Source of the DNA: Letharia columbiana
Lineage: Eukaryota; Ascomycota; Lecanoromycetes; Lecanorales; Parmeliaceae
Length of the DNA stretch: 16,986 bases
Direction of reading: 5' to 3'
Assembly (NCBI RefSeq): GCF_014066305.1
Contig: NW_023501193.1
Span: forward strand, 1 to 16,986
Part shown: positions 1-9,700 of the stretch, one piece after another
How the letters are laid out: the number at the start of each line of letters is the position of its first letter
Numbering within the stretch: the first letter of the stretch is position 1
Made by a program: the position numbers and the translations under genes
The notes under the pieces: model-generated
What the model was told of the DNA's origin: nothing
Seen by the model: the letters and a program-made list of their open reading frames with translations, nothing else
Database searches by the model: none

Positions 1-5
1 ATAAT

Positions 6-186
6 TGTTGGTAAATACCTGGGTATACAGTTACTTGTATAATAAGACTTATCACTAGATATGATATTCTTAATGATATCTATTGTGTCTAAGTAAGAAG
101 AACTCTATGTATAAGAAGATAGCCTTAATATACTAATGTACTAGGCCGAATAAGTACTAGTAATAGCGTGTATTGAGTTACCAACA
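6..186 (-). repeat. LTR, left copy (3' LTR if the element reads on minus)
   Basis: This 181-bp copy aligns without gaps to 2563-2743. It starts TGTTGGTAA and ends TTACCAACA, giving near-perfect 9-bp terminal inverted repeats. It differs from the other copy at scattered transition positions. ATAAT (1-5) lies directly outside it. Confidence 0.93.
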
Positions 187-481
187 CTAGCAAAAACCGA
201 AAAAGATAAGGCTATTCGCCTACTATCAAAATATTACTTCTTTAAATCCTTCTCCGCAATACTCTCTATAGCTATAATCTCTTTCTTTGCTATAGACGTA
301 GATCTAATCATACTAGGTATATTTCTAATAGTAATAAAAGAAAGATGAACCCTCATAATTAAATCCCTAGACGGCTACATTAAGAATATACTATTTATAT
401 ACTCTATATACCTATCCTTAGCCTATAGCCTTCCGCTTCTCTATATCATAAATATAGTCAAGCGGAGAGGCGAGCTAAGAG

Positions 482-590
482 GCGAGAAAATAAGTATACT
501 AGAAGACGAAAAGTGAAGCGAGAAAATAAGTATACTAGGAGATGAAAGGTGGAGCGAGATTTAGAGTATACTGAATTCGAGCGGTATTAA
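482..590. repeat. 36-bp tandem repeat, three units
   Basis: Units starting at 482, 518 and 554 each begin GCGAG and contain GTATACT at the same offset; the first two are nearly identical (gcgagaaaataagtatacta). A fourth partial start, gcgagaaag, is at 591. The repeat lies inside the AT-rich retroelement interior, with no coding potential. Confidence 0.8.
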
Positions 591-855
591 GCGAGAAAGT
601 AGGCTCTCTGAGAATCGATATAGTGCGTGAACGTAAAATCGCAGAGAGTTAACTCGTACTAATAGGATTACTATCTTAAATAACTTAATAAAGTAAGAGT
701 AGTAGATATGAAACTCGGTAATCTAGACCGCAGTTTATAATAAGAGGGGGAAAGAAGCGTAATAGTATCCTTAGACTATTGTTAAATTAACTGTATTAGC
801 TATTATTAAGACTAACGTAAAGGGCCGTCGCTTGAGGTTAAAGGGAGAATTGAAG

Positions 856-925
856 TAGTATTCTCTAGTTAATAAGGCTATTGCGGGGGGAGAGAAATAG
901 TATTCTCCGATCGATAAGGCTATTG
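856..925. repeat. Tandem pair with 42-bp period
   Basis: TAGTATTCTC followed by AATAAGGCTATTG / GATAAGGCTATTG appears at 856-883 and again at 898-925. The copies differ by transitions and a few changes in the middle. This is a short duplication in the element interior. Confidence 0.65.
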
Positions 926-1094
926 TCTCTATATTAGTTGAATCGATTATTGCTGAGAAGAGTAAGATTGAAACTACTTTAATAAAGAACGTTCTTCGTT
1001 ATTCGATAGCTATAGGTCGTTCGATGGCCATAGAATATCTTTCTAAACCACATTTGCCAGTGCTTAGGCTATGAAAATCCCTCTTCCTTTAGAC

Positions 1095-1236
1095 GAATTA
1101 CTAATTCATACTCCGAAAGTATAAATCCTTATCGAATCATACTCCTAATTACTAAATCATACCCCTATATTAAATTTCACCCAAATATGAGATATGATTC
1201 GATAATTTGTTATTGCTTAAGGTATGATTTGATAAG
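1095..1236 (+). repeat. Inverted repeat, left arm (142 bp)
   Basis: The reverse complement of 1864-2005 aligns to this arm without gaps. Differences are mostly transitions, with the left arm carrying the TA versions, so it looks more heavily RIP-mutated. Weaker similarity continues outward to about 1063 (taggctatg, matching aagcctatg on the minus strand near 2028-2037). Confidence 0.85.
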
Positions 1237-1353
1237 GGTCTTAAATAATAGCTTTCTAATATAAGAGGGTTTAATAAAGATAATAATAGAGGTAGGCTTA
1301 CTAAGCGTCTAATAGTAGTCGTCGACTTAATTATTAATAACGATGATATTTAC

Positions 1354-1419
1354 GCTACGTAATAGGGCGGGGTTTAAGGCGGGGTAACCTTCGAAGCTTA
1401 CCCTACCCTATTACGCAGC
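1354..1419. repeat. GC-richer hairpin inside the AT-rich element
   Basis: GCTACGTAATAGGG (1354-1367) pairs with CCCTATTACGCAGC (1406-1419) with one mismatch. Inside it, 1382-1403 is a near-perfect 22-base palindrome centred on TTCGAA. The segment from here to about 1530 is less AT-rich than its surroundings, which suggests a later insertion or a part too short or unique to be RIP-mutated. A MITE-like remnant is possible. Confidence 0.6.
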
Positions 1420-1863
1420 ATAGTAGGAATTATTCCTTCAGGGGCCCTACGGGACCTACGGGACCCAAATAAAGGTATCTATAGCGTGAAGTGCGGACAC
1501 CCCTAGGCTCGAAAGCTATCTATTCCCAATACGTCTTCAACGATAAAGCGAGCTACCACAGCTCGAAATTTCGCCTACTCGACTTTCGTCTAATATTTTT
1601 AGACTAATAGAATTTATTAGAATATCAAATATATAATGTATAGAACGGATAAATTAATTCTCTAAATCTCTTCGAGGCTAAGTCCTAAATATAGTATAAA
1701 ATTAGATGACTAACCAACACGGTGGCTAGAAAACGTGAAAACCAAATTCGACATATTTCGATAGAATTCTCATTAAATGCGGTCGGAGAAACTCTCTTAT
1801 TTCTATAATCGAATAAGCTAGATCGCGGATTATCTCCTTCGTAGTTTAAGGCCACTTTAACAA

Positions 1864-2005
1864 CTTACCAAATCATACCCCAAGCAATAACAAATTACCG
1901 CATCATACCCCATATTTAAGTGTGATTTGGTGTAGAGGTATGGTTCAGTAATTAGGGGTATGATTCGGTAAGGATTCGTACTTTCGAGGTATGATTCGGT
2001 AATTT
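1864..2005 (-). repeat. Inverted repeat, right arm (142 bp), with iterated 15-base motif
   Basis: This arm is the inverted partner of 1095-1236, 627 bp away. It contains the motif GGTATGATTCGGTAA exactly twice (1958-1972, 1989-2003), a variant at 1937, and two reversed copies (TTACCAAATCATACC at 1865, TTACCGCATCATACC at 1896). The two arms therefore carry about ten copies in both orientations. It resembles a foldback or DNA-transposon end with subterminal motifs nested in the LTR element, but no transposase is visible. Confidence 0.8.
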
Positions 2006-2099
2006 GCCCCTCTTTCTTTTTTAACATAGGCTTCATTGGCCCGTAGGCAATCTCGTAGGCTGATAATAACATCCTTGCTAAGAACCTCGAAGTTCTCTC

Positions 2100-2294
2100 T
2101 GACGTATTGAGTAAAGTCGTCAGTAAAGACGTCAGAGAGTATCCTAAATTTGTATATTATGTATTATTATACCCTTCAACGAACGAATTTCTCGAGCTTC
2201 TCTTTAATATCTGGTGGCTTAGCTTCTTATAGTTTCTCTAGCTCACTCGTAGTCATAGGTGGAGAGTCAGTAGCCATTTTGATGTCTGCCATTC
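2100..2294 (-). pseudogene. Gag-like N-terminal remnant of the retroelement
   Basis: On the minus strand an ATG near 2294 opens a readable stretch beginning MADIKMATDSPPMTTSELEK, broken by a stop where the next residue should be. Further coding-like text rich in acidic and basic residues follows after more stops, then a readable stretch down to about 2040. The roughly 50 bases upstream (minus sense) look like an untranslated leader. This is the usual place for gag between the 5' LTR and pol, so a gag start is the simplest reading, but no zinc knuckle or family motif is visible. It could also be an unrelated captured ORF. Confidence 0.4.
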
Positions 2295-2562
2295 TGGTGT
2301 GTTGAGATAGTGAAATTTGGTGGTGTTAAGTCGATTTCTCTAAATTATTCTCTAAGCGTCGCTTTAGTCTAGTAGAATAAGAAGAAGAAGAAGTAAAGAA
2401 TATATAGTAGAAATTGTAATTCTATTTAATCGAATCGTTATAATAAGCGAAATTAATTAAGTAATATAGAACCGTATAAAATACCGCGGCGATATCGAGA
2501 TGAACTTTCTTTAGTATATAATCTAGCTAATCTATATACTATTATTAAAGTATATTAATTAG

Positions 2563-2743
2563 TGTTAGTAAATATCTAAGTATACAGTTACTTATACAAT
2601 AAGACTTATCACTAGATATGATATTCTTAATAATGTCTATTGTGTCTAAGCAAGAAGGACTCTATATATAAGAAGATAGCCTTTATATACCAATGTACTA
2701 GGCCGAATAAGTACTAGTGGTAGCGTGTGTTGAGTTACCGACA
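2563..2743 (-). repeat. LTR, right copy (5' LTR if the element reads on minus)
   Basis: This is the same 181-bp length as the left copy, and ATAAT follows directly at 2744-2748. On the minus strand it has TATATAAAG at 2691-2699, placed like an LTR promoter. A TATA-like run also exists on the plus strand (about 2661-2671), so the TATA box alone does not settle orientation. Confidence 0.93.
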
Positions 2744-2748
2744 ATAAT

Positions 2749-2999
2749 AGACAGCGGTCAGACCTTCTGCACCTTCTGGAGTGTCCTCGCAGCCTTTGCA
2801 GATGAGGTTTGCGTCCTTTGAGGGGGATTCCATGATGCTTCAGTATGTGTGAAATGTCAAATGAGGGGGAAGTAAGTGTCCGCTTCCGAAGATGCGTTGA
2901 GGCTTTCGATTGCTCAAATCGGTCGTTGTATGAGAAGATGATGTTGACGGCCTGAAGATAGGTGTTGGTCTGGGCTACTTGAATGGATCGCAAATGCAA
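2749..2999 (-). pseudogene. Fragment with a weak SAP-like motif, truncated by the retroelement
   Basis: A minus-strand frame is open from 2999 to the edge of the retroelement and then runs on into the LTR, so the native 3' end is lost. About 84 residues are host sequence. Residues around HILKHHGIPLKGRKPHLQRL have the spacing of a SAP DNA-binding helix-extension-helix motif (hydrophobic helix, G-I-P, basic GRK, then LQRL). This is a motif impression only. No sure start codon is seen, as the listed frame start may not be ATG-true or may lie in an upstream exon. Confidence 0.3.
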
Positions 3000-3306
3000 G
3001 TGTGATGAGGAATTGAAAGGTCTTGCTAAGAAGGGAGGAAGTTTCGAGTGAACAGACTCTTAAACGAAGTGGGCCCTTAAGTTCACGTCAAGGCTTTGGG
3101 CAGGGAGTTGTGAAAAGGAGTCGTTGCTAGAACGTTATGAGTGGATGAACCACACTGGACCCGTGACCCCCTTTCGGGCTGTCAAGGTACTTTCCCTTCT
3201 TGTAGATATACCCGCCGCTTAGATATGATGATGTATCAAGAAGTGAGACCATCTCTTTGCCGCATGTTATCTCTCGGATACTTCGCGGAGACTGTTCCCA
3301 GCGGTC

Positions 3307-3942
3307 TCATACAGAGTCGCATACTCCGACGATGCCGTTCTGCCTTTCCTCGGAACTAACATGGATTCCTTCTCTTACACCGTAAAGAACCAACTTCTCC
3401 CATTTCGACAACCTCGCTACCTCATCAATCTCGTCGACTGGGGCGTAAGGAGAAGACATGGAGACGTTTGCATGTCGCCGGTCGGCCTTCGTTGCTGCAA
3501 TTTGGAGACTGTCGATGTGCTAGAACTTCTCCTCTGTCGATCATGTGAATATCGGCGTATTTTGGATCTCTTCTACAGCAGCCAGCGCTATGCGCGAGTC
3601 CATATCGCGCTTGAGCACCGTTGCTACCTCCTCCATGTTCGCCGACCCTCCTAGCTTGAGGTCATCCTTACGAGACTTTCTTACGAAGGTGGCTTCCCTC
3701 CTTCCACTGGGCAGCGTACTTTTTCGAAAGTCTCTGGCGATGGGAGACTTTTGTGACACTGTCATGGCGCACACGTGTGGTTTTTGGGGGCGCTTTGAAA
3801 GGGTTGTTTGGCTTGGAGATGGGCCAAACCCAGGTGGAGAGTACTCATGATTCTCGTCAAGTTCTGTCCAATAGCTCGACCCTGAGCTCAATCTGGACCT
3901 TGGACTAAGTGAAGAAATCTGCAGAGATGATGTACGCTGGGG
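3307..3942 (-). pseudogene. Degenerate coding stretch, unknown protein
   Basis: One minus-strand frame reads as coding-like protein from about 3942 to a TGA at 3307-3309, broken only by TGA at 3541-3543 and TAG at 3520-3522. The first part is Ser/Pro/Lys-rich with a run ending in VLKRDMDSRIALAAVEEIQ. The second part contains PVDEIDEVARLSKWEKLVLY, which has the composition of a structured helical domain. I do not recognise the family. Two in-frame stops close together and no clear splice sites around them argue for decay rather than an intron. It runs in the same direction as the broken gene just upstream. Confidence 0.4.
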
Positions 3943-4152
3943 CTACTTCCTCTGAGATTGCAGGATGACCTTTTGTAACTGACCAAATCTGCCTCAATTG
4001 CTCCCAGATCCGAGCTGGGCTACCACGTATAGGGAGCTCAGTGCGAGGAACAGGAATCGGGCCCCAGAAAAGGCCAAAAGTAGTGATAAGAGAAGGTGAA
4101 TTGGAGCTCAAAATGAAGCTCGGAGGGTGCGTAAAACGGCCACCGTCGATCC
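3905..4152 (-). pseudogene. Short open stretch, unknown, between two decayed genes
   Basis: A minus-strand frame is open for about 80 codons from just after a TAA near 4153 to a TAG at 3905. There is no ATG start. The residues (for example IDGGRFTHPPSFIL near the beginning and ARIWEQLRQIW in the middle) look protein-like. The next stretch downstream continues in another frame, so this may be a further exon or frameshifted piece of a decayed gene. No family recognised. Confidence 0.25.
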
Positions 4153-4161
4153 AGATTTAGA

Positions 4162-5719
4162 CTAGCGTGATTTCCACACGTATCTTGTATGCTTGGCCTT
4201 CTTGGCATCGTCTCTCAAAGCTGCCAATTCGCCCGCTCTTCTCCTCACTTCTAGAATTTCACATCCTGAACCAGCAAGTCACCCGCCTTATGGCTGCATA
4301 TTCTGTTCCGCTCAACATCTTTCACTGCCCCGCCAGTCGTGGCATCGAATGCCATCCCGGTGTGACTGTCCGTCGCCGGTACTTTCAGATCATCGACGGC
4401 TTCCTGTTCCCCACTCGGTAGCGTTTCTAAGTACGAAACGAAGGCCTTTATGGCGAGATGACTTGGTTTTCCATCTTCGGACACGTCCACCAGTAACATC
4501 TTCGCCAGTCTATCAAGCTCGTCAATGGTCTGCGGCCGTACACCACGCTTGAGCTTGCTTTGCTTTACCTGTAAGGCTTGGAGCCCTTGTCGCGAACATT
4601 TGCTTACTGAGCGGGTTCCTCATCACGCCTTTACCGCTCGTGATGGCTACCGCCAAGTTCTCCATATCCCATGCGCAACCATCTTCACTAGTCCAGAAGT
4701 TGGCTCTTGGGATACTGGATATTGCATCTAAAGCCATAGTCTCATTGTTGATGTACTTTCGCTGAAGAATCTCGTGCTCCACATACATCATTGCCAAACC
4801 TGCAAGTGACTGCAAACTTTCGGGCAACAAAGCCTTCAATGCTTTCACACGCTTGACCAGCGCCTCACGAGTTCTGTCCTGGTCATGGTCGCCAGTTGAT
4901 CTGCTTTTGGCCTTGCCAGAACCCTCCGCGGACTTTTTTGACTTCCTGCACCACCTGGCCAAGTCCTCCAGATCCTTCACCGCAGCGTTCAATCCGTTTT
5001 AGCCTCCATCCCTGCTATCGGCCACTATGGCCTCCGCGACTACTTTCACACTTCTTAGAGGCTTAGGCCTCACCACATTTTTCACCTGACCTTGTGACAA
5101 TGCTTCGAGGTCCGATGTTCGGTTTTCACAGTTTGGAACCTCCAGGTGGTTCAAGAGCTTGGTTTCACTGAGGCAAAGCTTAGCATTTTCCAGCAGTGCA
5201 GCATAGCCATCCTCAAGTTCCTGCAGCGGCGCGGCTGAGAGGTGATTGTGAAGAGACTCGGTCGCCTTATTGGAGGTTGAGCGCTCTGCCGTTGGTGATC
5301 TGTAGCCTCTCCATGCTTTTCTTTGGACTTGATGTCGTCTTTGGATGACTTCGCTTTCCCGTTCCTGTTCCCGGCTTCATCGCACCCTCGCAGGCTCACC
5401 TTGGGATGATGCTCTAAATGTTTCTGGGCTTCTTTGGCGGTGCGATCAAATTACAAGACTCGGTGCGCTTCCTCCTTTGCCGCATCATGCCACCTACACA
5501 TGGCATGATGCTGCATTAGCAAAATACGAGCCTCTTGACCCAGCGGGCTCCGCTCGAGATTTTCAAATAAGTTGCTCTAATGAGTGCTAGGTCTGGTGCT
5601 GGAGATGACCCACCTTCACTATCATACCATATATCGTCACTTTCAACGCTTTCAAAACCAGAAGCCGAACTAGAACCGTACCATTGCCCTGGCAACTTGA
5701 GAGATGTTTTTCTTGCCAT
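4162..5719 (-). pseudogene. Decayed gene for a ~515-residue hypothetical protein
   Basis: An ATG at 5717-5719 opens an acidic, Ser-rich N-terminus. From there coding text can be followed through five successive frame segments to a natural-looking stop (TAG, 4162-4164) after a Lys/Arg-rich helix. Frame changes fall near 5580, 5285, 4589 and 4265, and there are TAA stops at 5451-5453 and 4999-5001. The middle part (4992-4590) is the best preserved: a long helical region followed by AISSIPRANFW, SEDGCAWDME and VMRNPLSKQMF, a block I associate with uncharacterised fungal proteins but cannot name. Both stops are readable as CAA to TAA, a CpA to TpA change like RIP. Introns were considered, but no GT..AG pair fits the junctions. 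Confidence 0.65.
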
Positions 5720-6625
5720 TTGAAGGGATGCTCAGGAAGAGTTTATTCACGGGCCAATATATCATTCCTGATCCCTTAGTAGGGAGTATTGAGGTGAAAG
5801 ATTACGTGATTGATGGGGTAGCGATGGCAGGACGAGGACGCTCCACCTGCCCAATGTCAAGTGTCTGATTGGCGTTATTTACCTGTCTTCCAGGACCAGA
5901 TCGGTTGGCACTCGCTTAATCAATACTTTTTCGGCCTCTCCACTTTCTGCCTTTGTCATCCACCGACAGAGATGTAAGATTTTAGCGCTGCATTAGTCTT
6001 CAAACTCCATGAATCCATGGCCTATGGAACATAGAGGAAAACCCAGCCTCGCGCCTGAGCTGAGCCTCGCGCCCGCAGTCTCCGCACCGCAGCCTCGCTG
6101 CCCGCAACATTGCCCAATCCTACGACACCACGTTCAGTCGCACAGGATGTTCGCGCCATCGGTCTAGACTCTTCTGAGACCCATTTACGGCACTTGAGTT
6201 TGACAAAAATACCACATTGATTGGTATTGTCTAAAAGAGTACTGCATTGTAAAGACTCTCTGCTTATCAAAGTCTGTTGTACAAAGAACTGACCGACGCA
6301 AAGGGTACTTGGTCTAGTGAAACACTGTCAGGGTACAGGTCTTTGGTCTTTCCAAGGGATGACGAGTCGCGCCCCAACGAACTAGGGGATTCATGTAATC
6401 GCATTTCAAGTACCTGATGTCAAGGTAGCCTTCGGCGTTGTGTGCTTCTTGCGTGACGAGTTGCGGGAGTGATAGGGGGTGAAGCTGGGATGAGAGCAGG
6501 AGCGGCTAGCTGGATGTAGTATAGATTGACAGGAAAGCCTAATACGAAAAGGATCAGCGAGCTTATCCGATCCGAGGGATTGGAGCAAGAGTGGGGTCGA
6601 TAAGCCTCAGCCTCGCACAACTATT
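5720..6625. other. Intergenic region between divergent genes
   Basis: About 900 bp separates the decayed minus-strand gene from the NLR gene. Several short frames exist but none has convincing protein composition. Three irregular copies of AGCCTCGC occur at about 6044, 6063 and 6091 in a local GC-rich patch. No transposon ends or RNA genes were seen. Confidence 0.5.
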
Positions 6626-6717
6626 CCCTCCTTTTTTTGGTTCTTCTTTCTTCTTCCTTCTTCCTTCTTTCTTCGTCCTTTTGCGCTTCGTTTGCGAAGG
6701 TACTCTCTCCCGTGACC
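6626..6717 (+). promoter_or_regulatory. Pyrimidine-rich leader before the NLR start codon
   Basis: A long CT-rich run (about 6626-6680, repeated ttcttcc units) ends some 40 bases before the ATG at 6718, which has the context GTGACC before it. CT-rich tracts just upstream of the transcription or translation start are common in filamentous fungal promoters. No TATA box is clear. Confidence 0.5.
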
Positions 6718-9700
6718 ATGTCTCGCATCATTGATAAGCTGCGAGGTAAGCGCGCTGTCTCGCGAGGAGATCGGACGACCGAGGGGACGGTCGGAGAATT
6801 AACAGACAGTTTATCAGCCTCAAAGTAAGCTCCCGCGCGAATGACCCCTTAAGGTACCTTAAAAATCATCTTTTGACTTTCGGACCAGCCTGCTAGACCC
6901 TGAAGGCTCCCAAGGCCCCGATGGCCCCGATGGCCCCGATGGCCCCGATGGCCTGGGCCCGAAAGTCTGGAGCGAGCCTTCTGTGGACCACGGGTCGCTC
7001 GTCGAGTATGGCTTCTACATCTCAATATGAAGTGGGTTTTTGGATTAACCTTTGTATCAAGCATCGTCTTCATTCACGGCTTGACCGGCAAACGCACAAA
7101 GACTTGGCTGGCTGATGGAGCTGCACGGCCGTGGCCTCAAGAACTGCTCTCCAAAAAAATACCAGAAGCCCGTATTATCACATACGGTTACAACGCCGAC
7201 GTCGTCCACTTCATCAGGCCGGCGGGACAGAACACGGTCCGCGAACATGCCAAGAATCTCGTCGGAGATTTGACCAGTCTTCGGCGTCGGACATCTTCCT
7301 TTCAACGACCCCTCATTTTTGTAGCTCACAGTCTGGGAGGCTTGGTCTGTGAACAGGTATGGTCCACTTGTCTGTACTCGTGACTTATGTATCCGTCTTC
7401 AATATCTCGCGCCTTCCTAACCTTCACCAAGGCCATCGTACTGTCATATCATGATTTCGAGGCAGAACATCAACTTTCAGACTCGCTGCATGGCATCGTC
7501 TTCCTAGGAACCCCACACGCTGGCTCTGATATGACCAAATTTGCTCTTGCATTAAGCTACATCATCAAACTCAGTTTGGTTAAAAATCCCAATACAAGCA
7601 ACATTGCTGTGTTGAAAAAAGACTCTGAAGTTCTAGCTGATATCCAGGACTCTTTCATGAAAGCGATCACCGGACGGCAAGTACAGGGCAAGAAGTCTCT
7701 AGCGATTCATTGTTGTACCGAAGAGAATCCAGTACAAGGCTTAGGTCGCGTGAGTGTACATGGCACTCCGCTCCAGTCACCTCCGCTGATCTCTATCTAG
7801 CGTGTCGTGGAGCCTGCTTCGGCACGGTTTCCAGGCCCCTGCACGTCAAACACCATCCCTGCTGACCACATGAGCATGACTAAATTCCATCACCCGGCCC
7901 AAGTCGGATATGCGCGATTGTCTGATAGATTGAGGGAATGGGTTGACGAGATTCAGGAAGGTACGGGTACGGCGTGACGCGCAAGAGTCCAAAAGACAGC
8001 TCAACTTAGTAATTCTTATAGTACCTTCAAGCACACATATAGCCCATCAAAGTGTGTCCACTGGTCTTCAATCGTCAATTCTCGTGACTTGCTGACGAGT
8101 GCCAGTTTTACAGCAACCAGGTGCTGTTGTTGTAATGCCATTTGCGCAGGACAAAGACTTTGTTGGGCGTGAGGATATCTTAATGAGTCTTGATGAGGGG
8201 TTCTCCCATCCGACATCTCTCCGACGGATGGCCTTGGCAGGTTTGGGCGGTATCGGGTATGGTTTACTCGCCCGAAGTCCTGAAATCGCTGACAAGTGAA
8301 AGCAAATCCCAAATTGCCATTGAATACGCATATCGACTGCGAAAGAAATGGCCGGCAAGATCTGTGTTCTGGGTCCACGCCAACAATGCTGCTCGCTTTG
8401 AACAGAGTTATCGGAATATCGCTACCGCCACCAAGATCCCCGGCATCGAGGACCCCACAGTCGATGTTTTGAATTTGGTGTCTCAATGGCTGGGCAGCTC
8501 CGAAAGTGGTGATTGGTTTTTGATTCTCGACAACGCGGATGATGCAGACATGTTTTTCGGCCCGCCTGTAGGCCCCACGACTCAGAGTGATGCAGCAAGT
8601 ATCGAACCTCCATGCTTGTCACGGTTTTTGCCGCAGACAGGAACCGGGTCAATATTGGTAACATCCAGAGACGAGGGCACAGCGTTCCGTCTCACTGGAG
8701 GACGGAAACAAGTGCTGCGGGTCGACATCATGTCAGAGGATGATACCATGGCATTACTTACCAACAAGTTGCCCGAAGACCCCTCGGATAACTCTGCAAA
8801 GAAAGAATTGATCATCGAACTTGGCTCAGTACCACTGGCGGTCACTCAAGCCTCAGCGTACATCACTGTCCAAGGTTCGAGGATGACGGTGGCAAAGTAT
8901 CTTCAATTGCTGCGACATGATGAGAAGAATCAGATAGACCTACTCAGCAAAAACGAGGTAGACCTTCGAAGAGATCCTGGAGTCCCAAATTCGGTCATCA
9001 GAACATGGCAGATTTCCTTCTCGCAGATCAAAGATCAAAACCCAGCTGCAGCTGACCTCTTATCATGCATGTGTATGCTTGATCGGCAAGGGATTCCCGA
9101 ATTCCTGTTCTGTGAAGATGGCGATCAGTCTCTGAACTTTGAAGAGGCTATTGGAACTCTGCTTCGATTCTCGTTTGTGATCGAAGAGAAGGGAAACAAA
9201 GCGTTCGCAATCCATCGACTTGTGCAGCTTGCAACGAGGAAATGGCTTGAAGCATATGGAGAGATGGGGAAAGCTCAAGAAGAGGCTCTGAGACTAATCT
9301 CGGACCATTATCCAGTAGGCACATACGAAAACTGGACAGTATGTGAAGCTCTGGAACCACATGCGCAAGTTGTCCTGAAGTACACCTATGACTCAGAAGC
9401 TTGCAAACTTCAGCAATCGGACATCCTTCACAACGGGGCTTGGTACGCTTGGGAGCAGGGGAGGTTCGAGAATTCAGAGGAGAAGGTACAAAAAGCCATA
9501 GATATCCAAATGATGTGTCTGGATTCAGACGATTCAATCACCTTAAGTAGTCTTCATCGCCTCGCCGCGACATATGGGGAACAAGGTCGGTGGACTCAGA
9601 CGGAGGGACTGAATATACAGGTGCTAGAGATAAGAAAAAGAGTATTAGGAGCCGAGCATCAAAACACGCTGACCACCATGGGCAATCTGGCATTGACGTA

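Larger units (their letters stand above)
6..2743 (-). mobile_element. Degenerate LTR retroelement, complete with both LTRs and target-site duplication
   Basis: Two direct repeats of 181 bp (6-186 and 2563-2743) start TGTTGGTAA / TGTTAGTAA and end TTACCAACA / TTACCGACA, so the ends are short inverted repeats of TG...CA type. The five bases before the left LTR (1-5, ATAAT) are repeated exactly after the right LTR (2744-2748), the expected target-site duplication. The 2376-bp interior is strongly AT-rich with stops in all frames, and LTR differences are mainly C/T and G/A, as expected from repeat-induced point mutation. No pol domain could be read, so the element is either non-autonomous or too decayed. 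Minus orientation is inferred from a gag-like start near 2294 and a TATATAAAG box on that strand in the right LTR; orientation is moderately sure. The TG...CA ends and short LTRs suit a Copia-type element, but superfamily is not proven. Confidence 0.9.

Noticed and set aside
482..925. CRISPR-like array from the 36-bp and 42-bp repeats
   Set aside because: Units are back to back without unique spacers, and the setting is a fungal retroelement.
2095..2139. Perfect 11-bp hairpin (CTCTCTGACGT / ACGTCAGAGAG) as terminator or regulatory element
   Set aside because: It lies in the degenerate gag-like coding sequence, and hairpin terminators are not expected in fungi. Probably chance or coding.
3361..3850. 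Plus-strand frames of about 100 residues
   Set aside because: They lie opposite a minus-strand frame with better protein composition and show no motif, Kozak context or splice sites.
4522..4992. Stand-alone 156-residue minus-strand gene
   Set aside because: Its first codon is TTG, not ATG. Coding-like sequence continues on both sides past a TAA (4999-5001) and a frameshift near 4589, so it is the middle of a larger decayed gene.
6849..7115. Frames on both strands over the GGCCCCGAT repeat (repeated Met-Ala-Pro or Gly-His-Arg)
   Set aside because: They are alternative frames of the same 9-bp repeat; the frame giving Gly-Pro-Asp joins correctly to the hydrolase exon.
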